A stretch of DNA of 64,000 nucleotides from Thereva unica (Eukaryota; Arthropoda; Insecta; Diptera; Therevidae): contig OX465281.1 of assembly GCA_949987705.1 (NCBI GenBank), positions 137,378,876 through 137,442,875 of the forward strand. The letters run 5' to 3'. A program made the position numbers and the translations under genes. Positions 48,280 to 59,950 of this stretch are shown here, one piece after another (within the stretch, counting starts at the first letter, position 1; each line of letters starts with the position of its first letter). Under the pieces are notes generated by a model. It searched no databases and was not told the DNA's origin. It saw only the letters and a list, made by a program, of their open reading frames with translations.

Positions 48280-50400
48280 TTTGACAGTGTATTCGATTTT
48301 TCGAAATTCATCCCCTAAGGGAGTGAAATAGGGTCAACTCAAAACCGCTGGAGCTATAAGGCTGAAATTTTGACAGTGCATCCCTATAATGATGTGGACA
48401 TCCACTAAAAAGCGATTTTTCGAAATTCATCCCCTAAGGGGGTGAAATGGGGTCAACTCAAACCGCTGGAGCTAAAGGGCTAAAATTTTGACAGTACATC
48501 TCTATAATGGCGTGGACATCCACTATAAAACGATTTTTCGAAATTCATCCCCTAAGGGGGTCGAATGGGGTTTACCCAAACTGCTGGAGCTATAGGGCTG
48601 AAATTTTGACAGTGCATCCCTATAATGACGTGGACATCCACTAAAAAGCGATTTTTCGAAATTCATCCCCTAAGGGGGTGAAATGGGGTTTATCCAAACC
48701 GCTAAAGCTATAGGGCTGAAATTTTAACAGTGCATCCCTATAATGGCGTGGACATCCACTATAAAGCGATTTTTCGAAATTCATCCCCTAAGGGGGTGAA
48801 ATGGGGTCAACTCAAAACCGCTGGAACTATAAGGCTGAAATTTTGACAGTGCTTCCCTATAAAGATGTGGACATCCACTAAGAAGCGACTTTTCGAAATT
48901 CATCCCCTAAGGGGGTGAAATGGGGTTTACCAAACCGCTGGAGCTATAGGGCTGAAATTTTGACAGTGCATCCCTATAAGGACTTGGACATCCACTAAAA
49001 AGCGATTTTTCGAAATTCATCCCCTAAGGGGGTGAAATGGGGTCAACTCAAAACCGCTGGAGCTATAAGGCTGAAATTTTGACAGTGCTTCCCTATAAAG
49101 ATGTGGACATCCACTAAGAAGCGACTTTTCGAAATTCATCCCCTAAGGGGGTGAAATGGGGTTTACCAAACCGCTGGAGCTATAGGGCTGAAATTTTGAC
49201 AGTGCATCCCTATAAGGACGTGGACATCCACTAAAAAGCGATTTTTCGAAATTCATCCCCTAAGGGGGTGAAATGGGGGGTTTTTTTTTTTTTTTTATGT
49301 GAAAGACTAGAGTCACAGGAAACGCCCTTTATACTGTGTCGACAATCTATTTTCTTCATATAGAGTGCAATGTCGAACAGCAGCTCTAGTCGGGGAAGAA
49401 AGGAACTGTCACAACCTACCCGCGATATTTTTAGTCCACCTACTTCCGACCATTACTGTCGCGACTTTGACATCGGGGCATCGAGAAACAACTCGCTGGA
49501 GTGTTATGCCTCCTGAAACGAGTTGAATCTCATCAACCAACCGATGACATGCGCTTTTTGGTGGAGCGGGGAAGGGCTAAGGAAGGCTATGACAGGAGGG
49601 ATCGGGAATGTAAAGAGGGAAGAAGAAAGAAGGAAAGTTATGTGGGTGGGAAAGTGGAAAAGGCGAAGTACCGTGGCGCTGCCGGGATTCGAACCCGGGA
49701 CCTCTGGGATAGTAGCCAGGCGCCTTACTCCCTAGGCTACCGAGGCCCCCTAAATCCAAACCCCTAAAGCTATAGGGCTGAAATTTTGACAGTGCGTCCC
49801 TATAATGGCGTGGACATCCACTATAAAGCGATTTTTCGAAATTCATCCCCTAAGGGGGTGAAATGGGGTCAACTCAAAACCGCTGGAGCTATAAGGCTGA
49901 AATTTTGATATATAATGATGTGGACATCCACTAAGAAGCGATTTTTCGAAATTCATCCCCTAAGGGGGTGAAATCGGGTTTATCCAAACCGCTAAAGCTA
50001 TAGGGCCGAAATTTTGACAGTGCATCTCTATAATGGCGTGGACATCCACTATAAAGCGATTTTTCGAAATTCATCCCCTAAGGGGGTGAAATGGGGTCAA
50101 ATCAAAACCGCTGGAGCTATAAGGCTGAAATTTTGACAGTGCATCCCTATAATGATGTGGACATCCACTAAGAAGCGATTTTTTGAAATTCATCCCCTAA
50201 GGGGGTGAAATGGGGTTTACCCAAACCGCTGGAGCTATAGGGCTGAAATTTTGACAGGGCATCCCTATAATGACGTGGACATCCACTAAAAGGCGATTAC
50301 TCGAAATTCATCCCCTAAGGGGATGAAATGGGGTTAATCCAAAACTCTGAAGCTGAAGGGCTGAAATTTTTACGGTGCATCCCTATAATCACGAAGAAAT
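48280..50400. repeat. 118-120-bp satellite array, forward orientation (about 14 units)
   Basis: Same unit as 42840-43800 (GAAATTTTGACAGTGCATCC, ATCCACTAAAAAGCGATTTT, CATCCCCTAAGGGGGTGAAA). Interrupted by a SINE at 49281-49750. It faces the 45425-47540 array head to head. Confidence 0.93.
49281..49750 (-). mobile_element. tRNA-derived SINE, full length (about 470 bp)
   Basis: On the - strand it starts with a tRNA-like head (GGGGGCCTCGGTAGCCTAGG, A-box-like TAGCCTAGGGAG, B box GGTTCGAATCC), continues through a 390-bp body and ends in A(16). It is inserted inside a satellite unit. The tRNA head is not a gene: its acceptor stem and anticodon arm do not form a consistent cloverleaf by eye. Fragments of the same family are at 23611, 24440 and 25331. 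Confidence 0.85.
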
Positions 50401-50700
50401 GAATGACTCGAAATTCACTTTATTTAATATTCATTTGTGATTGCTTCATAATTTCTTGCACCTACGTAAATTGGCTAACAAACTTAACGGACGTTCGTCA
50501 AACCCTAAAATGTCACCTCTCTTGATGACATATACATGCCAATCTCTGCTTCAAAACTTGCAGATTGGTTGAGCACAGTTGAGCCGCAATTTGCTTACCA
50601 TATTTATTAAAAAAATGCACTATAAGAAACCCTTTTTAGGGATACTAACAGCTGACTTTTTTTTTGTTTCGTTGCAAGGCACGCGCTGTTTATGCTAGTA

Positions 50701-53470
50701 AATAAATAAAATGAGTTAATTTGTTTTGTGGACGAAAAGGACGTTAATTTCCTATCATTTTTTAAGGAATATAACAATCAAAAGAATTTTTGTTTACCTT
50801 TTTTCAGCGTCCATTTTGCTAATGTTAGAACTGTCGACACCTACAAACGTATCGATAAAATTGTTACTTGACACTTCCACCTAGTGACAATTAGAATTCG
50901 ACGTTTGTCAATCTAGTCGCCAGGTGTCACTCACAATGAGAATACCAATTGAGGGTCGAAGACACATTTGTCACGGCACTCGACAACGACAATAAGGCTG
51001 TTTATTTATTGAAGGGGAGTAACATGATCTCTAATTGTTAAAAACCACACAGCATCTGTTAACTGGCTCGTTTCTTGCATACTCTGTCCAATGTGGGTAC
51101 ACCTTAAGAAGTTTCGTATGTATTTTAAATCCAATATCTTCATTGAACGTGATCATATCCGACGGAAACTTAACTTCAAGGTTGTCGCAAAGTACTTCTA
51201 AGGTAAAAGATGCGATAAGAAATTTTCTCCTAGCAAAGAGCTGCAAGAAATCCAACTCTTTGAGTCTCACTGTGTAGAGTGGAAGGCTTTGAAAGTCACA
51301 GGTCGCTTAGACTTCTCAGAGGAAAGAGAAGAAATTTCTTCTGAATTGATTCTATGCTGTTGCTACTTATGAGAAATAAGGGATCCCAAATAGTAAATGC
51401 ATATTTTCAGGTATATATTGTCGAATCCTTCAACATTTCTCTGTATAAAACCAAGAAGAGGTTTTGGCAGTAATATTATCCTAGTTCAAATTGAAATAAT
51501 GTTTTTTGCCTAGGACATTTCATTGTCCATACCACACAGCATTTAGGAAATTAAGACCATAAGGTTTGGTAGTGGTTGAAGGCCCTTTTCTGAAGACATG
51601 TTGTTGTTCATTTACATATGGGTCGATTACAGGGCTAATCTTATCGTAAACAAGTTTTTCAAAGAATTTAGGGACTGATGATAAGATGGAAAATACTTCT
51701 GTAGTTATCCACTAAATTCTTGTCCCATGGCTTATGGATTCATGTGAGGTAGGATTTGTTCTATAACGTAGGACACTTTCCTAACGACAATGATTTGTTA
51801 AAAATAAGATGAAGAGGGAATGCGATATGTTTTGAGTAGTGATGAAATGATTATCACTTAGCGATTACGATAACGATTACGATTATCAGCCATAGTAATC
51901 GACGATTACGATTACGATTATTGCAATATTTGTATATAAAGGTGCCTGTAAACAAGCAACATTTTTCAGCAATGTGTGGCCGGCAATACTGGCTGAACGA
52001 CATTGCTGAAAATTCTGCATTATTTCCATCAATATGTTCAAACTTGCCGGCAATATATCCATATAGCCCGACGATACCGGCCATATTACAACTACTGGCC
52101 GGCATGTTGCTTTTGATATCGGTCGTAGAGCGAAAATATTTCAACATTGCCGGCTATTTGAAAACTATTTCAAAATTTTCTTTGGACTAGAAGTATGTAT
52201 GTAGTATGCCCTAAAAATGGCATAGTCGTGGGCGGTGTAGGGTGTACATTGCCTGGGTTCGGGATCCATGAACCTAAAGTATCCGGCGAACCAAACCGCA
52301 ACCAAATAAGTGCAGAGTTCCAGGAGATCCCCTTAACTAAGTCCATGGCGTCTCCTACCATAAGCTGCATTTTCCTTCAATTTATAATTTGGCAATTCTT
52401 ACAGTAAGATATCGTAAATGATTATATGGGCATAAATAGTCGCGTAGTTTTTGAAATTTAAAAAAAAGAGGCTCATCCATTTCTGTGTCAACTATCTCCT
52501 TGCAGATATTCGAGATACTGTTTTACTGGTGGTCGGCTGAGCAACAGAAGCTTCACTGGTAAATTTGCACTTTCAGTCCCAATACTAATGCGCTCTGAGC
52601 AGAAAATGTAAAACAATGTGAAAAAATGAATTCAGGCGTTCATAGTTTGCCGACACGGCACGGGACGGGACGGGGAACTCCCTTAGCTGTCGAAGGAGAG
52701 CTCCCAAAATTTGCTTTCGGATACATCATGTAAACGTGTAATCTATAAGACGCATTTATAAAGGTTGTTAACGAGAATTTAAATAAATTTATTTGAAAAT
52801 ACTTTTGATATATAACACTGGTCTGCAAAAAACGGGTCATTTTTTTTCCTTTCCAATTTAATAGTCGTATCCTAAGTATTTTTTCGCGCTGAATCCGAAT
52901 CCGTTGGCCAAATTGCCCTATCACGTCAGGATTTTGAGCAATCCTAACCTAAAAGTGCCAAAAAGCGTGTTTTTTGCACTTTCGCTCGTTAAATATCTCA
53001 AAACTAAGGAATGATAGGGCAAATCGGACAACGGGATCGTTTTCAGCATGCCAAAATCTACAGAAAACCATGTCGAAAGCGTGAAATTTGAAAAAACATT
53101 TTTTGGAATACTGAAAAGAAAAACTTCGGTGCAACGATGATATCATGTGTTAGTAAAAATCGTCGATTTCGCGCCAAGAATTATGTTCGATAAGTATCTT
53201 AAACATAGAATGAGCTGTTTTTCCTTATGTGAGTGAATCTCTGCTACTGTCCTGATCTCATATTGGTCAAACAACCTACCTTTCGAAATGTAAAAAACGT
53301 GAGAGTTTACCTATATTCTTATTCTATTATATATACTGGCAATTATATATACTGGAGCAATAAAAAGTTTCCATTCAACATAATTTTTTACTTTTTAGTT
53401 CATTTTTAAATAAAAGCGTAATTTTAAGTTTTTTTAACAATATTTTTAGTTTTCTACCTTTTTTTATTGT
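50701..53470. other. Mostly unassigned DNA
   Basis: A CGATTA/ATTACG microsatellite lies at 51860-51915. A small segment at 51950-52105 has facing AAGCAACAT...GCCGGC sequences that may be a MITE. An open frame at 51031-51270 (-), with LFARRKFLIASFTLEVLC, could be a transposon protein piece but was not recognised. Nothing else can be supported. Confidence 0.35.
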
Positions 53471-53539
53471 ATGTCTTCCGCTATGTTGTGGTGACATACT
53501 GATACTCATCATACACTTTTATTTGGTATCCATACCGAC

Positions 53540-53740
53540 AGCGTTGTAAAAAACGGTAGTCCACCATTTTGTGTTGGTAATGCCAATTTTCACACTCTGA
53601 AGCCATTTTGAATTTGGAATCACGCCACACAGCTAAGTCATATCCTTGCATTTGATAGCCATGCCGATCGCGATGTAAATAAAAAAGTAATCCGCCATTT
53701 TGTGTTGGCCGCCATTTTGAATTTGGAATGACACCAAATA
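53540..53740. repeat. Imperfect tandem duplication of about 120 bp
   Basis: The phrases CC(A/G)CCATTTTGTGTTGG and CCATTTTGAATTTGGAAT each occur twice (near 53560/53690 and 53605/53708), with CATGCCGATCGCG/CATACCGACAGCG variants. Confidence 0.6.
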
Positions 53741-53769
53741 GAACATTATATTATACTTATCATTCCCTT

Positions 53770-55115
53770 TCATTTCATACCCATGTCAGGGCTAAGCCCA
53801 ACAGATGGTTTAATCAGGAGTGCATGAATGCAATCAGAAATAAAGAAGCCGCCTTTCGAGCTTACAAGAGCTCCCCGAGTGAATCGCTCCGTGTAGAGTA
53901 TATAAAACTAAGAAATTCCTGCAAAGTCACCATTAATTTCACTTCCTCCACAACTCCTTCATTCATCCACGATAAGAAGGTCTGTTTGCTGCCAATTCTT
54001 CTTTACCCCAAACTGATATGCTACCCCGGTTCTCGAGCACAGCACTCATTTAATGGACAGGGTTTTCTTCAGAACTCGCGAGGTGTACAGGTGCCTCAAG
54101 GAGCTCGATGTCAATAAAAGCACTGGACCCGATAATATACCCCCTGTCGTCTTAAAACAATGCGCGTCACCTTTGGCTAAACCTCTGCGCAAACTTTTTG
54201 CTCTATCATACTCCTCCGGAGTTTACCCAGACTCCTGAAAACTTGCCCATGTTCAGCCAATACCGAAAAAAGGTGACTCCAGCCTTCTATTCTCTCCAAA
54301 ACCATGGAGACGATAATTAACGAAAAGCTAATGGGATATCTAGAATCCAACCAACTTATCAACGACAAACAATACGTCTTCCGACAAAAAAGATCCACTG
54401 GTGATCTTTTAGTTTGCCTTACAGAACACCTCAACCGAAGTTTGCATGGATCTGGTGAATCTAGTTTGGTTGCTTTAGATATCTCCAAGGCTTTTGATAG
54501 AGTATGGCACTCAGCCTTGTTAGCTAAACTCAAAGCTATTGGAATTGACTCGCTTCTGTATAAGTGGGTTGAAAGTGAATTGAAAGAAGAAACTTGTTGA
54601 ATTCCACCCCGCCAAAACCAAATACTGTCTTATTTCAAAGAAAAATATCAACAGCTCTCCATCCTTGAAAGTGGACAAAGTTGAACTAACGGCCGATCCC
54701 TCCCTACACATCTTAGGCGTGACATTAGTCAAAGACTTGCGATGGAATGACCACATATTCCAAATCGCAAAACAAGGATCCCAGTGCTTGGGATTTCTTA
54801 AGAGGTGCAAGTTCCTCCTCCAGCCATCCGGCCCGTGCTGTTATTTATAAATCCTACATTCGGCCTCTTCTCGAATACAACTCCCTCGTTTGAGGCGGCG
54901 CTCCAATAACCACCTTAGCATGGATAGATAAGGTTAAAAAAGGGCCCTTAAGTTAATTAATGACGATATCGCTTGCTCCACCATCGACCCCCTGAGCCAC
55001 CGTAGGAATGTAGCAGCACTGACAAAATTTTATCGCTACTATCATAGTGACTGTTCCTTCGAGTTAAACGCTCTCCTGCCTCCACGGCAATCTTATACCC
55101 GCAACACCAGATTAG
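53770..55115 (+). mobile_element. Jockey-like LINE fragment (family B copy, + strand)
   Basis: AKPNRWFNQECMNAIRNKEA and RVEYIKLRNSCKVT form the linker before RT. RCLKELDVNKSTGPDNIPPV, FALSYSSGVYPDS, KRSTGDLLVCLTEHLNRS and [19 protein letters not shown] are RT fingers and palm. After an internal deletion (the YADD box is gone, near 54600) come [20 protein letters not shown] and SHRRNVAALTKFYRYYHSDC-like C-terminal blocks. Shifts and deletions make it inactive. It is the best-preserved copy of this family here. Confidence 0.85.
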
Positions 55116-55197
55116 CCATATGAAATTAAATAAACCATATGAAATTAAAAAAACACAATTATTTTGAAATCACAGACAGACACTCCAATTATATTTA

Positions 55198-56699
55198 CAG
55201 TCAACAGCAAAAGTTTTGGTACACCAAGCTAAAAAGAATAAAAAAACGATTAACTCTTAATAAACCAATATTAAACCACCTAGGTTATTTTTACAGGTTT
55301 TATTAACATACACTATTTCAATTTTTGTAAAAACAAGAAAGCAGTTACTTAATACTGGAGCTGATATAACGGTGAATTCATTCAATTCTAAGAAATTGGC
55401 GTCGCAAAAGTTTTGATACAGCTGTAAAAATGTCTGTACATATAAGTATACAGGGTGTATCAGTTACTTGACGAGTTGGGCTGTGGATAGGTCTTAGATA
55501 GACAAACAAAAAATCGTTGGGTGGGGGAGGGGAAATCGTAACGGGTTAGCTGCTAGGGCGTTTTGAATTTTTTTTTGGTAGCGGTTTACATATTACCCTG
55601 TATTTTTGTAACCCTATTAGATATTATCCTGAATAAGGCAGCAATCTACGCAGAATACTCCCACCAATCTAAAACTGTAAAAGTCAAGTGGTCAACCCAC
55701 CAACGTCCAGAGTTATGAGTCATCAAAGCCAAAATTTTGTATTTTTTTTTACTAACATTTCAACTTCAACCACCTTTTTCTCCAAAAACACGTAATTAAC
55801 CAATACTTTTTTTTGCAAAATTAGAAAGCTTGGACAATTTTCTATGAATAATGTCTCACAACTATTATGCTGCGGCTTTTACTTTTAAAGTTATAAGCAC
55901 TGTTAATGTGATAATTGGCCTTATTTGGTACTTTTCGGCAAAACTCAGGTGGAAAAGTGCAAAAAGGAAGAAATTGTGTCGATTTCAAAATTAACAGTGC
56001 TTAAAACTTCAAAAGTAAAAGCCGCAGCATAATAGTTGTGAGACATTATTCATAGAAAATTGTCCAAGCTTTCTAATTTTGCAAAAAAAAGTATTGGTTA
56101 ATTACGTGTTTTTTGGAGAAAAAGGTGGTTGAAGTTGAAATGTTAGTAAAAAATATACAAAATTTTGGCTTTGATGACTCATAACTCTGGACGTTGGCGG
56201 GTTGACCACTTGACTTTTACAGTTTTAGATTGGTGGGAGTATTCTGCGTAGATTGCTGCCTTATTCAGGAGAATATCTATTAGGGTTACAAAAATACAGG
56301 GTAATATGTAAACCGCTACGAAAAAAAAATTCAAAACGCCCTAGCGGCTAACCCGTTACGATTTCCCCTCCCCCACCCAACGATTTTTTGTTTGTCTATC
56401 TAAGACCTATCCACAGCCCAACTCGTCAAGTAACTGATACACCCTGTATACTTATATGTACAGACATTTTTACAGCTGTACCAAAACTTTTGCGACGCCA
56501 ATTTCTTAGAATTGAATGAATTCACCGTTATATCAGCTCCAGTATTAAGTAACTGCTTTCTTGTTTTTACAAAAATTGAAATAGTGTATGTTAATAAAAC
56601 CTGTAAAAATAACCTAGGTGGTTTAATATTGGTTTATTAAGAGTTAATCGTTTTTTTATTCTTTTTAGCTTGGTGTACCAAAACTTTTGCTGTTGACTG
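55198..56699. mobile_element. Tc1/mariner-type palindromic element, 1502 bp
   Basis: The ends CAGTCAACAGCAAAAGTTTT and complement are flanked by TA (55196-55197, 56700-56701). Both arms are inverted copies along their full length (about 250 bp) up to an inner foldback element at 55449-56448. No transposase gene. Such TIRs (CAGT...AAAAGTTTTGGTAC) are typical of Tc1-like elements. Confidence 0.87.
55449..56448. mobile_element. Inner palindromic foldback element, 1000 bp, at the exact centre
   Basis: TACAGGGTGTATCAGTTACT and complement, flanked by TA (55447-55448, 56449-56450). The two 490-bp arms are inverted copies. Its midpoint, 55948.5, equals that of the outer element. An independent, truncated copy is at 40334. 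Confidence 0.87.
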
Positions 56700-56789
56700 T
56701 ATATAGATTTGACAAACACTTACAAAAAGAAGAAAATTTAATAAACGAAATTCATGCCCGATTTGCAGTCCGATAGCATCCAGGCTTCC

Positions 56790-57330
56790 GGAATCACTTC
56801 TGTGATGTTAATTATTATAAGAATGTCCTCGCCCAATACCAGCGCCCAGATGACCATTCTCTTTCAGCCAAAACGCCGCGTTTATGGATGACTTCTCTAC
56901 CTCAAGGTGGAGAGATACCAGATTGCGGAGAGTCTCCAGCGCTACCGACGGGGAATTGCGGATGTCCCCAGTGATGGAGAGGCAGGCCATTCTTTGAATT
57001 TTGCTTAAATTGGTTATGAAACCGTTAAGCGTCGTTCTGAGCCACCAAACTAAAGCTCCATATAGTCACTTTGGGCGTAATGATGCATACAGGGATCTGC
57101 GCGTTCTGCTCATTAAGAATGTCCATGTGCTGGTTCCAATTGAGCTTGGCATCTAGCGTCACTCCAAAATATTTGGCTTGTTATGAAAAGCGTATAGCTC
57201 TGCCTACGATTAATGATCGTTTCCTGGTGAAAGAAATTAGAATCGTTTTGTTGGGATTAACTTTTCGTCCCAAGCTCTCGCACCAGCTCCAGTGCCTGCT
57301 GCAGGCGGCTTGACATGGCTCCTTCCGTTT
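56790..57330 (-). mobile_element. LINE family E: region after the RT core
   Basis: The - strand shows LNWNQHMDILNEQ-like and GRAIRFS-like traces (thumb, DAKLNW.QH) near 57120-57200, then a frame with VSLHLEVEKSSINAA to the 3' end. Broken by shifts. Confidence 0.65.
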
Positions 57331-57992
57331 CATCTGTTACTACGATGACGACATCGTCTGCGTAACCTTGGACGAAAAAGTTGCGGCCGTTGAGTAGTTC
57401 AGGAGTTCATTAACAACAAGGCATCACAGAAGTGGGGGTAAAAATCATCCCTGTGGGCAGCCTTCTGCTATAGTGCCCTCCAGAGACCCTTTGTTTGCCA
57501 ATTCTTAGATAGAGTCAATCCAGTTGCAGAAAGTCCTACTTAGACTACGTCTACTTAGAGCCCTAGCTATAGTATCAAAGGATGTATTTTCGAAGGCTCC
57601 CTCGATATCGAGGAAGGCCGTCATCGCAACTCCTTCGTTTAGAGCTGCGCATTCCAGCCTGACAACCAAATTGTGCCTTGCTGTCTCAGTGGTTGGCGTT
57701 GAAGATAAGTTTCCCTTCAAGGCTTCAAGGCAAAAGACGAGAACATATCGGCTTGAAAGATTTAGCCGAGGTGTAATCCGAACGCCCTGGCTTAATGTTA
57801 TGTTATGTAGACGTTCCTCCAGACAGCTGGAGTGTAACCATATGCGAAGGAAGCCCTGAATGTTTTGCATAATAAGGGAGTGACTAGGTCACAGCCCTCC
57901 TGTAGCAGAATGGGATAGATTTCGTCTGCTCCAGGGGACTTGTATGGTTTTAACGATCTAATCGCCTCACTAATAGCTTTGTGGTTAAACAT
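57330..57992 (-). pseudogene. LINE family E reverse transcriptase core
   Basis: EAIRSLKPYKSPGADEIYPI and LLCKTFRASFAYGYTPAVWR (57798-57992), ARHNLVVRLECAALNEGVAM and TAFLDIEGAFENTSFDTIAR (57505-57720), and VQGYADDVVIVVTDET with the catalytic YADD (about 57330-57375). This block set is that of jockey-superfamily/R1-like insect LINEs with endonuclease. At least two frame changes break it. Confidence 0.82.
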
Positions 57993-58479
57993 GGTGTTTG
58001 CTTCTGTCGAGGCAGCTTTGCTCGCTTTAGAAAGTGGGCCTGTTGGCTGCCCAGCAGAAATTTCGTTCCCATTTCAATAAATGGTTGTGCCTGCAAAGTG
58101 TGCCTGGAGGGAGCAATATTCTCAAGGTACGAGCCATCGGTTCTCCTGATAGATCCAAGATCTCCCTATAAGCCCTTTAATAAAGCTTTGTGGATTTTTG
58201 CTGAGTCTCGAATGTCTTCGACGCGAGAATTCCTCCAGCTATTTGTTTTTGCTCGTCTCATCGCCCTGTTATAGGTGGTTAGCGAGCTTTTATAACTCTC
58301 CTAGTTGCTGCTCTTCTTGGCTGCGTTGAATAGTTTCCTCGTAGCGGATCTCAACTTGGAGAGCTCGTTATTCCACCATAGAGTTATATGCACTCACTCT
58401 TTCCAAAGACTCGCCCACCATAAAGTAAATATGTCTTTGATCTGAGCCCGATGGCTTATCTGAGAACCGCTAGTCACTC

Positions 58480-59145
58480 ACGTAAGGGGCAACGTGTTGC
58501 GTGGCTAGAGTGATGTGTATAACCTCGTCTCCTACAGGTAAGTAACTCCTTAACTAAGAGATGACTGAAAAGATATTCATCCCTCTTGTTCGCTCCGCTA
58601 CTGCCCCAGGCATCATGATGGGCGTTAGCATCACATCCTACGATGATCTGCTGACCGCTCCTGTGAGAGTGACCTAGGTCTCTCGACTCGATTCCGAGTA
58701 GGCCAGGTCTCTCGACGATTTGTCTGTGAGAGTAAAGCAGTTTTTGTTTTTATTGTAAACAGGTCCCAGGGTCGCCGTCCACATCACTGCATGCAATGCT
58801 GTAGCCGGCTGCCCGCAAGCCCTGTATAGCACCGTTACTTACCCATGGCTCCTCTACAAGAGCCGCGTCAATAGCTTGGATGGCCAATACTCTGCAAAGG
58901 ACTGCCTAGGCGGCCCTACTGTGTTGCAGGTTGCACTGTACCACCCCCATCCTGGGGTTTTTCCTGCTGCTGTGAGTCAGCAGGACTCTCCTTTTTTGAG
59001 CCAATCTCCTTGACTCTGATTCAGCCGAAGCCGTAGAATAAGGACATGCCCTGCTCTTTAATCTGCAAAATCTTTCGTCAATGCAAGAGTTTGACTGTTC
59101 TGGTCCACCGACCACCTTCCTACCAATCAGTTGCCAAGAGGTCAC
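58480..59145 (-). pseudogene. LINE family E endonuclease domain
   Basis: RMGVVQCNLQHSRAA near 58910-58960 is the usual start of the APE-type endonuclease, and GCDANAHHDAWGSSGANKRD with EYLFSHLL (about 58555-58655) its catalytic DxNAHH...WGS block. A middle section AALVEEPWVSNGAIQGL lies near 58840-58885. Nicks target DNA to prime reverse transcription. Shifts separate the blocks. Confidence 0.78.
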
Positions 59146-59950
59146 CTCAATTGCTGGCTCTGTACTTCCAGCCTGCGGAGCACCTGTTCCGGTTCCCCAA
59201 CATCATTAGGAGCCCAGAATCCGATCCGCTTGAATTTGAGAGTGTCCTTTTCCTCAATTACTTTGAGGTTGGACTCTTCCCCAACCTGCACCCTGGCGAC
59301 AGCATTTGTCAGCCATTGGCTGGTAGGTTTGTTGGCGCAGGTGATCTTAATGAGACCCCCTGCCGCCCTTACACCTAAAAACTGTGGCGGGAAATCGCCT
59401 TTAAGACTTTTGTCCAACTCAGGATGGAATGGCAAATAGAGGAGAATTGTTCTTCCGTCAATTTGCCTTCGGGATAATTGTCCAGGAGCATTGCCATGGT
59501 GATCCTAGCCATCTTGTCCCGGTATGAGGATTCTTGCGACTCCCTTTCTTTTTCTTCTGGGGTCCCTACTCAGCCGGAGAATCCTCTGACCCCTGCAGTT
59601 TTGGCAGTGCGTTAGTTGGTTCCGGCAAGCGACAAAGCTCCCTAGAAGATGTAGGAGCTGGTGCTACCAATTTTCTGATAGTACAGCGGCTGTCCGGGTC
59701 TGCTTCTTGGAGCCCCCCGATGTCCTGACCACTGTCCTGCCTTTGGTTTGTTGGGAAGGAAGTTCCACACGTGGGACTCGAGTGTGCTCTGTGGAGCTCC
59801 CCAATTCCGCTACGGCCTTCTTTGCCTTGGCCCTTCTCCTCTTGGCAACACCAGATTTTTTCTTACTAGGTTGCAAGGTCATAACGACAACCTTGGCAGT
59901 TATTTCTTCAACAACATTGCCGCCATCTGTCTGGGGCACTGTTGTTGATT
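59142..59950 (-). pseudogene. LINE family E ORF1, DUF4780-like
   Basis: A segment at 59142-59435 reads GLIKITCANKPTSQWLTNAV and LKVIEEKDTLKFKRIGFWAP ending in LRRLEVQSQQL, which follows the DUF4780 pattern (L.(I/L)(T)C.(D/N)..T..WL...V, then VP.G/AP and RL..QN..L). Upstream at 59664-59939 is a basic, Lys-rich N-terminal part (KKKSGVAKRRRAKAKKA). The protein is probably an RNA-binding chaperone of the LINE RNP, by analogy with other ORF1s. Broken between the two segments near 59440-59660. Confidence 0.65.

Larger units (their letters stand above)
45194..50700. mobile_element. 5.5-kb element with TACTAGCATAAA ends and satellite interior
   Basis: The left tip TACTAGCATAAAACCCGCGT, then GCCTTGCAACG, matches the right tip (CGTTGCAAGGCACGCGCTGT then TTATGCTAGTA) inverted. 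Inner arms share AAATATGGTAAACAAATTGC, CAAGTTTTGAAGCAGAGATT and CATTTTTTTAATAAA-type blocks (45300-45440 against 50500-50640). Between them lie two satellite arrays in opposite orientation. No transposase; a third party must move it. No clear target duplication. Confidence 0.7.

Noticed and set aside
49675..49750. A functional tRNA gene in the SINE head
   Set aside because: Only A- and B-box-like sequences are kept; the acceptor and anticodon stems do not pair well, and an A tail and body follow.
42840..50400. Regular repeats resembling a CRISPR array
   Set aside because: The units are contiguous 118-bp satellites without unique spacers, in a eukaryotic genome, and inside mobile elements.
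51031..51270. A 79-residue protein on the - strand
   Set aside because: It looks somewhat protein-like (LFARRKFLIASF), but no family was recognised and the complementary frame is equally long, so it was not called.
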